Shown: piece after piece, positions 1 to 10,237 of the stretch
How the letters are laid out: every line of letters begins with the position of its first letter
Numbering within the stretch: position 1 is the first letter of the stretch
DNA from: Rhodobacter sp.
Lineage (GTDB): Bacteria > Pseudomonadota > Alphaproteobacteria > Rhodobacterales > Rhodobacteraceae
Reading direction: 5' to 3'
Assembly: GCA_030065095.1 (NCBI GenBank)
Contig: JASJDP010000014.1
Location: 1-64,000, forward strand
DNA: 64,000 bases
Notes under the pieces: generated by a model
Databases searched by the model: none
What the model saw: only the letters and a program-made list of their open reading frames with translations
What the model was told of the DNA's origin: nothing
Made by a program: the position numbers and the translations under genes

Positions 1-121
1 CTCAAACCGATATGTGACGCCAGAAAATCGCCTCCCCTTCGGGGCGGGTCGGCGATGGCGCGGCGGCCTTCGGCCTTGATTCCGCGCCTGAAGACTGGTT
101 GCGAACGGCGGCTCTAGGCCA
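1..121 (+). repeat. MITE-like intergenic repeat, copy 1 (cut by window edge)
   Basis: This is the right half of the dispersed repeat described at 4226-4458. It matches that copy almost base for base from the window edge, including the GGCCTTCGGCC hairpin, and ends in an inverted terminal motif reading GCTCTAGGCCA. The left part lies outside the window. It sits upstream of the M48 protease gene. Confidence 0.85.
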
Positions 122-263
122 AAAACGGATTCCGGGATTCCCGCGAGAGCCACTATGCGTCCAACGCGCCTCGTTGCATAGAGCTTGAGCGGCCGGTCGT
201 GCGACCGAAGACTCGGGCAGTCCAGCCATTGCCGTACCGCCCGTCCAACCCCATATTTGTCCC

Positions 264-962
264 ATGCTGAAGTTCACCCCGATCCTTCTGGCCATCCTCT
301 ACGCCCTGGCGATGTACCGCTTTTCGGCCTGGCGCACCGCGCGCGAACTGGATGCGAAATCGACCGAGCTTGCCGATCCGATGCTGAAGACGCTGACCGA
401 CCGGATGGCGGCGGCGCTCGATCTGCCGCGGATCCGCGTGCATCTTTACGAGGTCGAGCCGGTAAACGGGCTGGCCGCACCGGACGGACGGATCTTCATC
501 ACGCGCGGATTTTTCAACAAGTACCGCGCGGGCGAGGTCAGCGCCGACGAGATGGCCAGCGTCATCGCCCATGAACTTGGCCATGTGGCGCTGGGTCATT
601 CGCGGCGGCGGATGATCGACTTTTCCGGTCAGAATGCGTTGCGCACCGCCCTGGCTATGGTGCTCAGCCGGTTTCTGCCCGGCTTCGGCGTCTATATCGC
701 CAATGCGCTGACCACCCTGCTGGCCGCGCGGCTCAGCCGGTCGGACGAATACGAGGCCGACGCCTATGCCGCGGCGCTGCTGGTCAAGTCGGGGATCGGG
801 ACCGAGCCGCAAAAGTCGCTGTTCCGCAAGCTCGAGGGGCTGACGGCGACCAATATGGGCGCGGTGCCCGCCTGGCTGATGAGCCATCCGAAAACCGGCG
901 AGCGCATCGCCGAGATCGAGAAGATGGAGGCCCGCTGGGCCCAGGTACCGCAGAAGGGCTGA
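264..962 (+). CDS. M48 family zinc metalloprotease, membrane-anchored
   Basis: The 232-residue protein starts with a hydrophobic segment (residues 4-18) that should anchor it in the inner membrane. The zinc site HELGH is at residues 103-107, and a third ligand is expected in EADAYA near residue 164, the gluzincin arrangement of M48 (Ste24/HtpX-like) peptidases. The C-terminal SHPKTGERI motif is also typical of M48 proteins. It probably cleaves membrane or periplasmic proteins in quality control; the substrate is unknown. It is shorter than HtpX (about 290 residues) and has one clear membrane segment rather than four, so it is not htpX itself. It converges on rlmE across 69 bp. Confidence 0.88.
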   Translation: MLKFTPILLAILYALAMYRFSAWRTARELDAKSTELADPMLKTLTDRMAAALDLPRIRVHLYEVEPVNGLAAPDGRIFITRGFFNKYRAGEVSADEMASVIAHELGHVALGHSRRRMIDFSGQNALRTALAMVLSRFLPGFGVYIANALTTLLAARLSRSDEYEADAYAAALLVKSGIGTEPQKSLFRKLEGLTATNMGAVPAWLMSHPKTGERIAEIEKMEARWAQVPQKG

Positions 963-1031
963 GTTCCAGAAGCCGCGCCGTGTCGAAGCGGCATACGCAA
1001 ACGGCTTTGAGAACCGCGTCGGAAGGCCGCT

Positions 1032-1748
1032 TCAATCGCCGGCAGAATCGGCGCGGTACCCGGTGGCGACAACGAATTTTTCCGAACTATCCGCCCGGCT
1101 CGCCGGTGGCTTGACGTTTGCGACCTTGGCGAACCGTTGTTTCAGGATCTTCTGCAACGCACCCTCGGCCCCGCCGGCCAGAACCTTGGCGACGAAGGTA
1201 CCGCCTGGGGCGAGCACATCGAACGCGAACTCGGCGGCCGCCTCGCAGAGCGCGACGATGCGCAGATGGTCGGTCTGTTTATGGCCCGAGGCGGCGGCGG
1301 CCATATCGGACATCACGACATCCGCCTGCCCGCCGAGCCAGCCCCTGACCTTGTCATCCGCGCCCTCGTCGAGGAAATCCAGCTGATGGATCTCTGCGCC
1401 CGCAATCGGCTCGACCTCTTGCAGGTCGATGCCCAGCACGGTGCCGACGGCTTTGCCCGGTCTCTCTCCCAGCGCGTTCACCCGCTTCACTGCCACCTGG
1501 CACCAGCCACCCGGCGCGCAGCCCAGATCCACCACCCGGGCGCCGGGCACCAGAAAGCGGTATTTGTCGTCGAGTTCCAGGATCTTGAAGGCCGCGCGCC
1601 CGCGGTAACCCTCGGCCCGGGCGCGCTTGACGTAGGGGTCGTTCAACTGCCGCTCGAGCCAGCGGGTCGAGCTGAGCCGGCGTCCGCGCGCGGTCTTGAC
1701 CTTGGTGCGCAGGTCCCGTTGCCCCCGTCCGCTGATGTTTCTGGCCAA
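1032..1748 (-). CDS. rlmE: 23S rRNA (uridine-2552 2'-O)-methyltransferase RlmE/RrmJ
   Basis: The enzyme methylates the ribose of U2552 in 23S rRNA using SAM during 50S maturation. The SAM motif [13 protein letters not shown] is present, and a K-D-K-E tetrad can be placed at AAFK, SDMA, VAKV and SSEK. The reading frame is open to 1904, but I chose a TTG at 1748 because an AGGAGG ribosome binding site lies 5 bases upstream (complement of 1754-1759) and known relatives begin near the following ISGRGQRDL. That gives 238 residues, the normal length. It is divergent from the HAD gene with about 190 bp between starts. Confidence 0.9.
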   Translation of the reverse strand: MARNISGRGQRDLRTKVKTARGRRLSSTRWLERQLNDPYVKRARAEGYRGRAAFKILELDDKYRFLVPGARVVDLGCAPGGWCQVAVKRVNALGERPGKAVGTVLGIDLQEVEPIAGAEIHQLDFLDEGADDKVRGWLGGQADVVMSDMAAAASGHKQTDHLRIVALCEAAAEFAFDVLAPGGTFVAKVLAGGAEGALQKILKQRFAKVANVKPPASRADSSEKFVVATGYRADSAGD

Positions 1749-1938
1749 TATCGCCTCCTGCGCCGGCCTGCGCGCGGCAGTGTCTGCATCGATATCTAGC
1801 CGCTCGCCGGCGGGCCCGCCAGTGCATTGCCGCGATGGGGTCGCGTCGCGGCCGGCGCGGGGGTCGAGGCCGCATCCGTCAATCCGCATCCGACGCCAGC
1901 CCATGGACCTTGCGCGGCACCCGCGCTACCTGACGCGT

Positions 1939-2586
1939 ATGCCTGCCTCGCACTTCAGCCATGTCCGCACCTGGGTCTTCGACCTCGACAACACGCTTTA
2001 CCCGCCAAGCGCGCGGCTCTTCGATCAGATCGAGGTAAAGATGACCGCCTGGGTCATGCGCGAGCTGAACCTCAGCCACGCGCAGGCCGACCACCTGCGC
2101 GCCGCCTATTGGGCGAATTACGGCACCACGCTCGCCGGGCTGATGGAGGTTCACGACATCGATCCGTGGCCCTATCTCGAAGACGTGCACGACATCGACC
2201 TGACCACGCTGACCCCCGACCCGGACCTCGCCGAAAAGATCCGCGCCCTGCCCGGCCGCCGCATTGTCTATACCAACGGCGACGGGCCCTACGCGGCCAG
2301 GGTGCTTGCCGCCCGCGGCCTGGCGGACGCCTTCGACGCGGTCTACGGCATCGAACATGCCGGATGGCACCCGAAACCCGAACGCCGGGCTTTCGAGACC
2401 GTCTTTGCCGCCGACGGCATAGACCCCGGAACCGCGGCGATGTTCGAAGACGACGCCCGCAACCTTGCCGAACCCTATGCGATGGGCCTGCGCACCGTGC
2501 ATGTGGCGCCCAGCCCGGACCCGCAGCCGCATATCCACCACCACACCGGGGACCTCGCGGGCTTTCTCGCCGATCTCCTCGCCTGA
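1939..2586 (+). CDS. HAD-superfamily pyrimidine 5'-nucleotidase-like hydrolase
   Basis: The 215-residue protein shows the HAD motifs in order: nucleophile DLDNTLYPP near residue 12, motif II YTNGD, a Lys in HPKPERRAF, and motif III FEDDARNL. The DLDNTLYPPSARLFDQ signature is typical of the SDT1-like group annotated as pyrimidine 5'-nucleotidases, which dephosphorylate UMP/CMP-type substrates in the cytoplasm. The exact substrate cannot be read from sequence. An in-frame ATG at 1903 would add 12 residues; 1939 is preferred because homologues start just before the HFSHVRTWVFDLDN region. Confidence 0.82.
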   Translation: MPASHFSHVRTWVFDLDNTLYPPSARLFDQIEVKMTAWVMRELNLSHAQADHLRAAYWANYGTTLAGLMEVHDIDPWPYLEDVHDIDLTTLTPDPDLAEKIRALPGRRIVYTNGDGPYAARVLAARGLADAFDAVYGIEHAGWHPKPERRAFETVFAADGIDPGTAAMFEDDARNLAEPYAMGLRTVHVAPSPDPQPHIHHHTGDLAGFLADLLA

Positions 2587-2676
2587 CCCCCGCGACCCGG
2601 TGCACGTGCGGCAATCGGCCATCTGAAAGCTGCATCTTTCAGGCATATTTGCGGGAAAACCGAACAGGAGATCCTC

Positions 2677-2919
2677 ATGACCGACACCGGCATACACCCG
2701 CCTCGACCCCAGACCTCCCCGATCACCGCGCTCGCCGCCCCGATGCGTGCCGTCCTGCCGGCCGGCCGCGACACCACGATCCTGCTGGTGACGCTGCTGC
2801 TGCTGGCACTCTGGGGCCTGACGATCCTTGGCTTCGGCATCCCCGCCCTGGTCTGGCCGATGAAGCTGATCGTGCCGTCCCTCGTCGTGGCGCTCGTCCT
2901 GCTGACCTGGGGCATGTGA
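2677..2919 (+). CDS. Small two-helix membrane protein, unknown function
   Basis: This encodes 80 residues with a clear AGGAG-type ribosome binding site just before the ATG. A polar, proline-rich head of about 30 residues is followed by two hydrophobic segments (about 33-53 and 57-78). No family is recognised. It lies in the same direction as the UbiH-type hydroxylase 73 bp downstream, so co-transcription is possible. Confidence 0.65.
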   Translation: MTDTGIHPPRPQTSPITALAAPMRAVLPAGRDTTILLVTLLLLALWGLTILGFGIPALVWPMKLIVPSLVVALVLLTWGM

Positions 2920-2992
2920 GGGGGCGAGACGCCGCTTGGACATCCCCCGCGCCCGCGCCTAGTGTGGCCCGGCGCAAAGGGCAGGCACGACC

Positions 2993-4186
2993 ATGCACGA
3001 TGTCGACATCTTCATCTCGGGCGGCGGCATCGCCGGGCTGACCGCCGCCGCAGCCTTCGGCCATGGCGGGTTCTCGGTGCTGCTCGCCGACCCGGCACCG
3101 CCGGTCGCCGACATGCGGGCCGACGGATCGGACCTGCGGTCAACCGCCTTCCTGCAGCCCGCCCGCACGCTTTTCGAGGAAATCGGTCTCTGGGAGGTGC
3201 TCGCCCCTTTCGCCGTCCCGCTCGACGCGCTGCGCATCGTCGACACGAAAGGCTGGCCGCCGGAAATCTCCGAGACCCGCACCTTCGAGCCCACCGACCT
3301 GGGCGAGGACAGCTTCGGCTGGAACCTGCCAAACTGGCTCATCCGCCGCGAAATCCTGCGTTTCGCCGAGGCCCAGACGGGCATCGAACTGGCGCTCGGC
3401 ACCGGCTTCCGGTCGATGCTCACCCGCACCCGCGAGGTCCGCGTGACCCTGACCGACGGCCGCGCCTTGCGCGCCCGGCTGGTCATCGGCGCCGACGGTC
3501 GGGCCAGCCCGGTGCGCGAGGCCGCCGGCATCGCCGCACACACCATACGCTACGGCCAGAAGGCGCTGGCCTTTTCCGCCAGCCACCCGATCCCGCACGG
3601 GCAGATCTCGACCGAGATCTACAACCGCGGCGGCGCCTTCACCACGGTTCCCTTGCCCGACCACAAGGGTGCCCCGGCCTCTGCCATCGTCTGGATGAAC
3701 GCCGGACCCAGGGCCCAGGCGCTGGCCGCGTTGCCCACGGCAGAGTTCGACGCCCAGATGACCGCCCGCGCCTGTGGCCTGCTTGGACCGATGGAGCGCA
3801 TCGGAGATCTGCGCCTCTGGCCCGTCGTCACCCAAACCGCCGACCGCCTCACCGCCGAACGCACCGCGCTGGTGGCCGAGGCCGCCCATGTCCTACCGCC
3901 GATCGGCGCGCAGGGCCTCAATACCTCGCTGCATGACATCGCTGCGCTCTATGACCTTGCCAAGGCCGCCCCGGAGGGCCTCGGCACACCCGCCCAGCTT
4001 GCCCGCTACGCCAGATCCCGCGAACGCGACATCGCGTTGCGTGCCCGCAGCATCGATCTTTTCAACCGCATCTGCCAGTCGGGCGAGCCGCCCATCCAGG
4101 CGCTGCGCAGCGCAGGACTGCGCGCGGCCCATGGCGTCGCTCCGCTGCGCCGTGCGCTCATGCGCGCCGGCCTCGGCACCCGCTAG
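2993..4186 (+). CDS. UbiH/UbiF/COQ6-family FAD-dependent hydroxylase
   Basis: This 397-residue flavoprotein monooxygenase has the N-terminal dinucleotide motif SGGGIAGL (residues 8-15), the central VIGADGR motif of aromatic hydroxylases and a C-terminal second FAD region with AHVLPPIGAQGLNTS. That last sequence is characteristic of the UbiH/UbiF/VisC family, which adds hydroxyl groups to the ubiquinone ring with O2 and NADPH. Length is normal. Which ring position it acts on (C5, C6 or C1) cannot be decided here, so no symbol is given. A repeat element follows 39 bp after the stop. Confidence 0.85.
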   Translation: MHDVDIFISGGGIAGLTAAAAFGHGGFSVLLADPAPPVADMRADGSDLRSTAFLQPARTLFEEIGLWEVLAPFAVPLDALRIVDTKGWPPEISETRTFEPTDLGEDSFGWNLPNWLIRREILRFAEAQTGIELALGTGFRSMLTRTREVRVTLTDGRALRARLVIGADGRASPVREAAGIAAHTIRYGQKALAFSASHPIPHGQISTEIYNRGGAFTTVPLPDHKGAPASAIVWMNAGPRAQALAALPTAEFDAQMTARACGLLGPMERIGDLRLWPVVTQTADRLTAERTALVAEAAHVLPPIGAQGLNTSLHDIAALYDLAKAAPEGLGTPAQLARYARSRERDIALRARSIDLFNRICQSGEPPIQALRSAGLRAAHGVAPLRRALMRAGLGTR

Positions 4187-4225
4187 AGCGGGACGAACCC
4201 AAGTGGAACCGTGGTCTGCCGGTTC

Positions 4226-4458
4226 TGGCCTGGAGCGGGCGTCGCTGATTAAGCGTATAGCCGCGTCATCGCCGACCCGCGGGGAGGTGAACCAAACCTC
4301 TGAACGGCTCGTTTTATCCCAGCAAAGTCCGAACGACCTCAAACCGATATGTGACGCCAGAAAATCGCCTCCCCTTCGGGGCGGGTCGGCGATGGCGCGG
4401 CGGCCTTCGGCCTTGATTCCGCGCCTGAAGACTGGTTGCGAACGGCGGCTCCAGGCCA
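4226..4458 (+). repeat. MITE-like intergenic repeat, copy 2 (type copy)
   Basis: This 233-bp element begins TGGCCTGGAGCGGGCGT and ends with GGCGGCTCCAGGCCA, an imperfect inverted terminal repeat. A second, internal inverted pair (the CATCGCCGACCCGC arm and the GCGGGTCGGCGATG arm with flanking GGGGAGG/CCTCCCC) brackets a central segment of about 75 bp. Near-identical copies occur at 1, 33505, 39671, 42263 (inverted) and 53083. It lies between the convergent ubiH-like and aminotransferase genes. No long open frame with start and binding site is convincing, so it is treated as a non-autonomous or BIME-like element. Confidence 0.92.
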
Positions 4459-4727
4459 AAACCAACCGCCGATTCGCGCATAACACCTCACGATCTACGG
4501 CATGTCCGACCCAATTGGAATCACTCCACCATCCGAACGCAACTGCCCGCGCAAACGTTCAGGCCGAATGGCCTCTGCCGGTTCCTTCAGCGATAAGGAA
4601 GCTCCAGACCAGCCTGCGGCCCCTCCGAATGCAAGATGGAACGCGGGTGGCCCCGGGGCACCGCCCGCCCGCAGCCGGAGGCGAGGATGGGCCGGAAACC
4701 GGCGTGCGCGCAGCGCACTCCGTCACC

Positions 4728-5861
4728 TTACGCGGCCAGCACCCGGTCCAGCGCCGCCTCCAGCCGCGCCACACTCGCCTCCACGTCATAAAGCTTGTCG
4801 AGCCCGAACAGACCGATCCGGAACGACTTGTAGGCCTCGCCCTCGCCGCACATCAGCGGCACGCCCGCCGCGATCTGCACCCCCAGCGTTCCGAAGGCCC
4901 GGCCGGACTGCACCTCGGGATCGGCGGTATGGCACACAACCACACCCGGCGCGCCGAATCCTTCGGCGGCCACCGACTTGATGCCGCGCGCCGCCAGGGC
5001 CGCCCGCACCCGTCTGCCCTGCTCCCATTGTGCCTCCGCCAGCTTTGCAAACCCATGGTCCCGCATCTCCAGCATCGTGTCGCGAAAGCCGCGCAGCGCA
5101 TCCGTCGGCAGTGTCGCGTGATAGGCGTGACCGCCGCCCTCATAGGCCTCCATGATCGTCAGCCACTTCCCCAGATCCACCGCAAAGGATGTCGACTGCG
5201 TCTCTTTCACCCGCGCCACCGCGGCGTCAGACAGCATCACCAGCCCCGCCGAAGGCGACGCCGACCAGCCCTTTTGCGGGGCCGAGATCAGCACGTCGAC
5301 CCCCGTCGCCTTCATGTCCACCCAGGCGCAGCCCGAGGCGATGCAGTCCAGAACGAACAGCCCTCCCACGGAATGCACGGCATCGGCCACGGCGCGCAGG
5401 TACGCATCCGGCAAAATGATCCCCGACGAGGTTTCCACGTGCGGCGCGAACACAACCTCGGGACGCTCGGCTGCGATCTTCGCCACCACCTCGTCGACCG
5501 GCATCGGCGCAAAGGCCGCGTCCGCCGCGTTGCCCGCCCGCCGCGCCGGCATCACGATTTCCTCCGCCGGAATCGCGCCCGCCTCGAAAATCTGCGTCCA
5601 GCGGTAGGAAAACCACCCATTTCGGATCACCAGCGCCGTCCGCCCGGTCGCCAGCTGCCGCGCCACGGCCTCCATCGCATAGGTCCCGCCGCCCGGCACC
5701 AGCGCCACCGCATCCGCATTGTAGACCTCCCGCAACATCCCCGAGATATCGCGCATCACCTCCTGAAAGGCAGCGGACATATGGTTGAGCGAGCGGTCGG
5801 TGAACACCACCGAGAACTCCAGAAGGCCGTCGGGGTCGACGGTATCGAGAAGAGCAGACAT
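4728..5861 (-). CDS. Class V PLP-dependent aminotransferase (alanine/serine-glyoxylate type)
   Basis: This is a fold-type I PLP enzyme of 377 residues. The PLP lysine is in SAPQKGWSASP, the cofactor-ring aspartate region is LFVLDCIASG, and the early glycine-rich PGGGTYAMEAVAR loop binds the phosphate. These features match the alanine/serine-glyoxylate aminotransferase group, which transfers an amino group from a small amino acid to glyoxylate or another 2-oxo acid. Substrate cannot be fixed. Two in-frame ATGs exist at 5867 and 5861; GAGG at 5869-5872 is 7 bases from the second and only 1 from the first, so 5861 is chosen. It appears monocistronic. Confidence 0.82.
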   Translation of the reverse strand: MSALLDTVDPDGLLEFSVVFTDRSLNHMSAAFQEVMRDISGMLREVYNADAVALVPGGGTYAMEAVARQLATGRTALVIRNGWFSYRWTQIFEAGAIPAEEIVMPARRAGNAADAAFAPMPVDEVVAKIAAERPEVVFAPHVETSSGIILPDAYLRAVADAVHSVGGLFVLDCIASGCAWVDMKATGVDVLISAPQKGWSASPSAGLVMLSDAAVARVKETQSTSFAVDLGKWLTIMEAYEGGGHAYHATLPTDALRGFRDTMLEMRDHGFAKLAEAQWEQGRRVRAALAARGIKSVAAEGFGAPGVVVCHTADPEVQSGRAFGTLGVQIAAGVPLMCGEGEAYKSFRIGLFGLDKLYDVEASVARLEAALDRVLAA

Positions 5862-6354
5862 GGACATTCCTCAACTGCAATCTGTGCCCGTCCAGTCATA
5901 GGCGATTCATCGGGAAATCATATGCTCGATTTCACTCTGCCGCGAATCGGCGCAGACCGGCGCAGGTCCACCGGGACACGCACGGCAGGGCGGGCTTCAA
6001 CGGAAATCGGTGCTGCCTGCCCGGACATTCCCGAACAAGCCACCAGGGTCGAACCCCGAACAGATGCAATCCTGAATGGAACCGCCCACGCCCCAATACA
6101 TCCACACACAGGTAATTCAGGGTCAAAGGCGCCAAAGCCAAATTTATGCCACATTTCTGTATTTTGCTTGAAACAATTCATCAGGGGCGTGGTGCATTGT
6201 TGACGGTTTGCGTGCCCGGGCGGTTCCCGGCCGTAATGCAGCCAACTCCCTCCGGGGACCGGCCAGCGCCCTTCGCAACGACACGGCGGCACAGCAGACT
6301 GGAACAGCCACCCGCCCCCTTCGCAGATTCCGGTATCGCCGGGAGGAACGCAAA
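5862..6354. other. Intergenic stretch without a supported gene
   Basis: About 490 bp between the divergent aminotransferase and I78 genes. Short open frames exist on both strands but none has a credible start or known domain. The middle (about 6140-6200) is locally AT-richer and may hold promoters for either gene; no clear -35/-10 pair stands out. No repeat copy is seen here. Confidence 0.5.
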
Positions 6355-6639
6355 ATGATCTTGAGACTCGCAGCGGCCACACTCGGCACCCTCGCCCTTG
6401 CCAACCCTGTCGCGGCGGGCATCAACGCCGCACAGCCGGGGTATCTGCCCGACACCTGCCGCGCGCATCAGTATCAGTTCCTCGTCGGCAAACCGCGCTC
6501 GGATGTCGAGGTGGCGGCAATCGAGCCGCTGGTGCGGGTCATCGAGTACGGTCAGTTCGTCTCGATGATGCTGGTGCCCGGCCGGCTGGACATCTGGCTC
6601 GACGCGACCGGCCATGTCAAACGCGTGGAATGCGGCTAG
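6355..6639 (+). CDS. Potato inhibitor I78-family periplasmic protein
   Basis: This is a 94-residue protein with a signal peptide (hydrophobic to about residue 20, cleavage near VAAG). The mature part holds the I78 pattern: a Cys in PDTCRAHQYQ, then FLVGKPRSDV, and a C-terminal Cys in VKRVECG. I78 proteins are small serine-peptidase inhibitors that would act in the periplasm or outside the cell. A GGGAGGA ribosome binding site precedes the ATG at 6355, which is why longer upstream starts are rejected. Target peptidase is unknown. Confidence 0.8.
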   Translation: MILRLAAATLGTLALANPVAAGINAAQPGYLPDTCRAHQYQFLVGKPRSDVEVAAIEPLVRVIEYGQFVSMMLVPGRLDIWLDATGHVKRVECG

Positions 6640-6727
6640 CGCCGTATACGCCCTCTTCACCCTACCGAACACAGCCCGCCCCGCAACGGGACGGCGGTCG
6701 GCGCTCGACACGCGTTCCGACCGGACC

Positions 6728-7182
6728 TCAACCCAGCGGTCCGACCTGCCGCTCTTCGCTCAGCAGCACGTTCGCCTCGATGCTGCCCACCCCCGGCAGC
6801 GCCATGATCCGCCGCCGCAGAACCCGCTCGAAATCCGCGATGTCACGGGCCACGACGCGCAGCCGGTAGTCGTACATCCCCAGCACATGCTGCACCGTCT
6901 GGACCTCCGGAATCGCCGTCACCGCGCGTTCAAAATCCTCCAGCGACACCCGACCCTTTGCCGCCAGCTTGACCCCCAGAAACACCGTCACTCCGAATCC
7001 CAGCGCCTCGCGGTTCAGATCCAGCCGCCGCCCCGAGATCACGCCGGCCGACCGCAGCCGCCGGATCCGCCGCCAGGTGGCGGGCTGGCTGAGCCCCACC
7101 ATCCGGCCCAGCTTGCCCGCCGATTGCGTGTCGTCGCGCGACAGTGCCGCCAGCAGCGCGGCGTCGATTGCGTCGAACTCGC

Positions 7183-7186
<4 letters not shown>
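6728..7186 (-). CDS. Lrp/AsnC-family transcriptional regulator (second of pair)
   Basis: This encodes 152 residues. The N-terminal helix-turn-helix spans about 18-45 (SAGKLGRMVGLSQPATWRRI), followed by a RAM/Lrp ligand domain ending in the LPGVGSIEANVLLSE strand. Such proteins form octamers and sense amino acids. It overlaps the upstream Lrp gene by 4 bp (ATGA), so the pair is translated together and may form hetero-oligomers. Both are divergent from ilvC, which makes control of branched-chain amino acid synthesis a reasonable inference. Confidence 0.9.
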
Positions 7187-8791
<1,605 letters not shown>

Positions 8792-8810
8792 GATATCCGA
8801 CACCCACGCA

Positions 8811-8848
8811 GCCGGTCCAACGAACACCGTCGGACCGGTTGTTTTTTT
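8811..8848 (+). terminator. Rho-independent terminator after ilvC
   Basis: The arms CCGGTCC and GGACCGG, with ACG/CGT extending the stem around a short AACAC loop, are followed by TTG and a run of seven T. It starts 19 bp after the ilvC stop. Confidence 0.85.
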
Positions 8849-9232
8849 GCCGAATTCACGCTGCGTTCGGTGCGGTTTTCTGTTCATGCCACGCCGTTGG
8901 CGGGATGCGCCCAAGGCCGCGTTGCGCGAAATCCTGTTTGATGACCTGACCGACCACGACTTCGGGGCACCGACGGTAAACGGGCATCGAGCCGGCCGCG
9001 GGGCGGCGGCGTCTCATGCTCCGGATCGACGAGGTGTCCGATCAATGCTCGATCGAGTTGATCGGGACCGGCCCCGGAAACAGCGTATCGCGTCTCCAGT
9101 TGAGCACGAGGCTGGTTTTTGGCCTGAAGGGGACTTGCCCAGTGGTTCCAGTTTGTGGGCACCTTCGATCACCCGTTCCCCGGGGCTGCACACCCGGATA
9201 GCACCCGGGAAAGCGATGCGCTAAGCGGGGCC
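8849..9232. other. Intergenic stretch with a short dispersed repeat
   Basis: About 385 bp between the ilvC terminator and the EamA gene. Open frames here lack a binding site or known domain. The only notable part is 9162-9209, which resembles the complement of 49218-49264 (see that repeat). Confidence 0.5.
9162..9209 (+). repeat. Short intergenic repeat, family 2, copy A
   Basis: The segment reads CCTTCGATCACCCGTTCCCC, then GGGCTG, and a downstream CCCGGATAGC. It is largely matched by the reverse complement of 49218-49264. It sits just upstream of an EamA gene, as copy B sits upstream of sdaA. In both copies GGGCTG and CCCGGA can pair as a small hairpin. Confidence 0.6.
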
Positions 9233-10147
9233 ATGGCTACCGACCCGACCGCGTCTCCAACGCTCACCAACTGGCTGTCCATCGCCGCACTCGGCGTGAT
9301 CTGGGGCGGCACCTTCATGGTGGTGACGGTCGCGCTGCAGGGCTACGGCCCGGTCACCGTCGCCGCCGCACGCACCGGGCTGGGGGCGCTGGCGCTACTG
9401 GGCATGGTGCTGGCGCTCGGACGCCCCTGGCCGCGCTTCGACGGACGGTTCCTGGCCTTCGTCCTGCCCATCGGCGCGCTCAGTTCCGCCCTGCCGTTTT
9501 TCCTGCTGGCCTGGGGCCAGCAGCATGTGTCCTCCGCCTATGCCGGGCTCAACATGGCGGCGCTGCCGCTCTTCGTGCTGCCGTTGGCGCATGTCTTCGG
9601 CGACGAACGCCTGTCGCTCCGCAAATCGCTTGGCTTTCTCGTCGGATTCGCGGGCGCGGCGGTGCTGATCGCCCCCGGACTCACCTCGGGCAGCGGATCG
9701 GCGATGGAACCGTTCGCGCGCTTGGCCTGTCTCGGGGCGGTGATGTCCTATGCCGTCAGCTCGATCCTCACCCGCCGTTGCCCGCCGGTGGACCCGGTGG
9801 TCCTGTCGGCGCTGGGGCTGATCATCGGCAGCGCGATCCTGACGCCGCCGATGCTGATGACCGAAGGCCTGCCCGGATGGGCGGGTGCGCGTGCGGGCTG
9901 GGCGCTCCTGTTTCTGGGGCTGGTGCCCACCGGCCTTGCCGCACTTTTACGGGTTCTGGTGATCCGCAGTGCCGGGTCGACCTTCATGACGCTGGTCAAT
10001 TATCAGGTGCCCGTCTGGTCGATGGTCTTCGGTGCCGCGGTGCTGGGCGAACTTCTGCCGCTGCGGTTCTTCGTGGCCCTGGCATTGATCCTGCTTGGCC
10101 TCGCGATCAGCCAGTTCGGCGCATTGCGGCGGCTGTTTGCAGGTTGA
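9233..10147 (+). CDS. EamA-family (DMT) transporter
   Basis: This 304-residue integral membrane protein is built from two EamA repeats of about five helices each; the motif VIWGGTFMVV starts the first repeat and conserved small-residue helices fill the rest. Such proteins export small metabolites or amino acids; substrate cannot be inferred. The open frame reaches 9155, but ATG 9233 places the first helix about 15 residues in, the family norm. It stands alone and converges on glmM. Confidence 0.85.
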   Translation: MATDPTASPTLTNWLSIAALGVIWGGTFMVVTVALQGYGPVTVAAARTGLGALALLGMVLALGRPWPRFDGRFLAFVLPIGALSSALPFFLLAWGQQHVSSAYAGLNMAALPLFVLPLAHVFGDERLSLRKSLGFLVGFAGAAVLIAPGLTSGSGSAMEPFARLACLGAVMSYAVSSILTRRCPPVDPVVLSALGLIIGSAILTPPMLMTEGLPGWAGARAGWALLFLGLVPTGLAALLRVLVIRSAGSTFMTLVNYQVPVWSMVFGAAVLGELLPLRFFVALALILLGLAISQFGALRRLFAG

Positions 10148-10237
10148 ACGCCGCTTTATCCGCAGCGGGATGCTGGCATTAACGAGCTAAAACAACGGGT
10201 TGGACCAGAAACTTCATGGGGAATCCGGACCCTCGGC

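Noticed and set aside
1749-1904. N-terminal extension of RlmE to the ATG at 1904
   Set aside because: The sequence is Arg/Gly-rich and not protein-like, and a strong AGGAGG directs initiation at TTG 1748.
4280-4486. Reading frame on the complementary strand of the repeats encoding a similar RSFGLCRDKTSRSEV-type peptide in several copies
   Set aside because: No ribosome binding site, the starts differ between copies, other frames are also open because of high GC, and copy 4 is changed in the centre. Similarity follows from DNA identity, not from selection on a protein.
5800-5842. GAAC pair inside the aminotransferase gene as a second LexA box
   Set aside because: The spacing is 8 bases rather than 7, and it lies within coding sequence.
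3774-6203. 809-codon plus-strand frame from within the ubiH-like gene across the aminotransferase
   Set aside because: It is a high-GC shadow frame, antisense to the aminotransferase, and runs through the repeat element.
8847-9224. 125-codon plus-strand frame after ilvC
   Set aside because: It begins inside the terminator T run, lacks a binding site and domains, and its end is the family 2 repeat.
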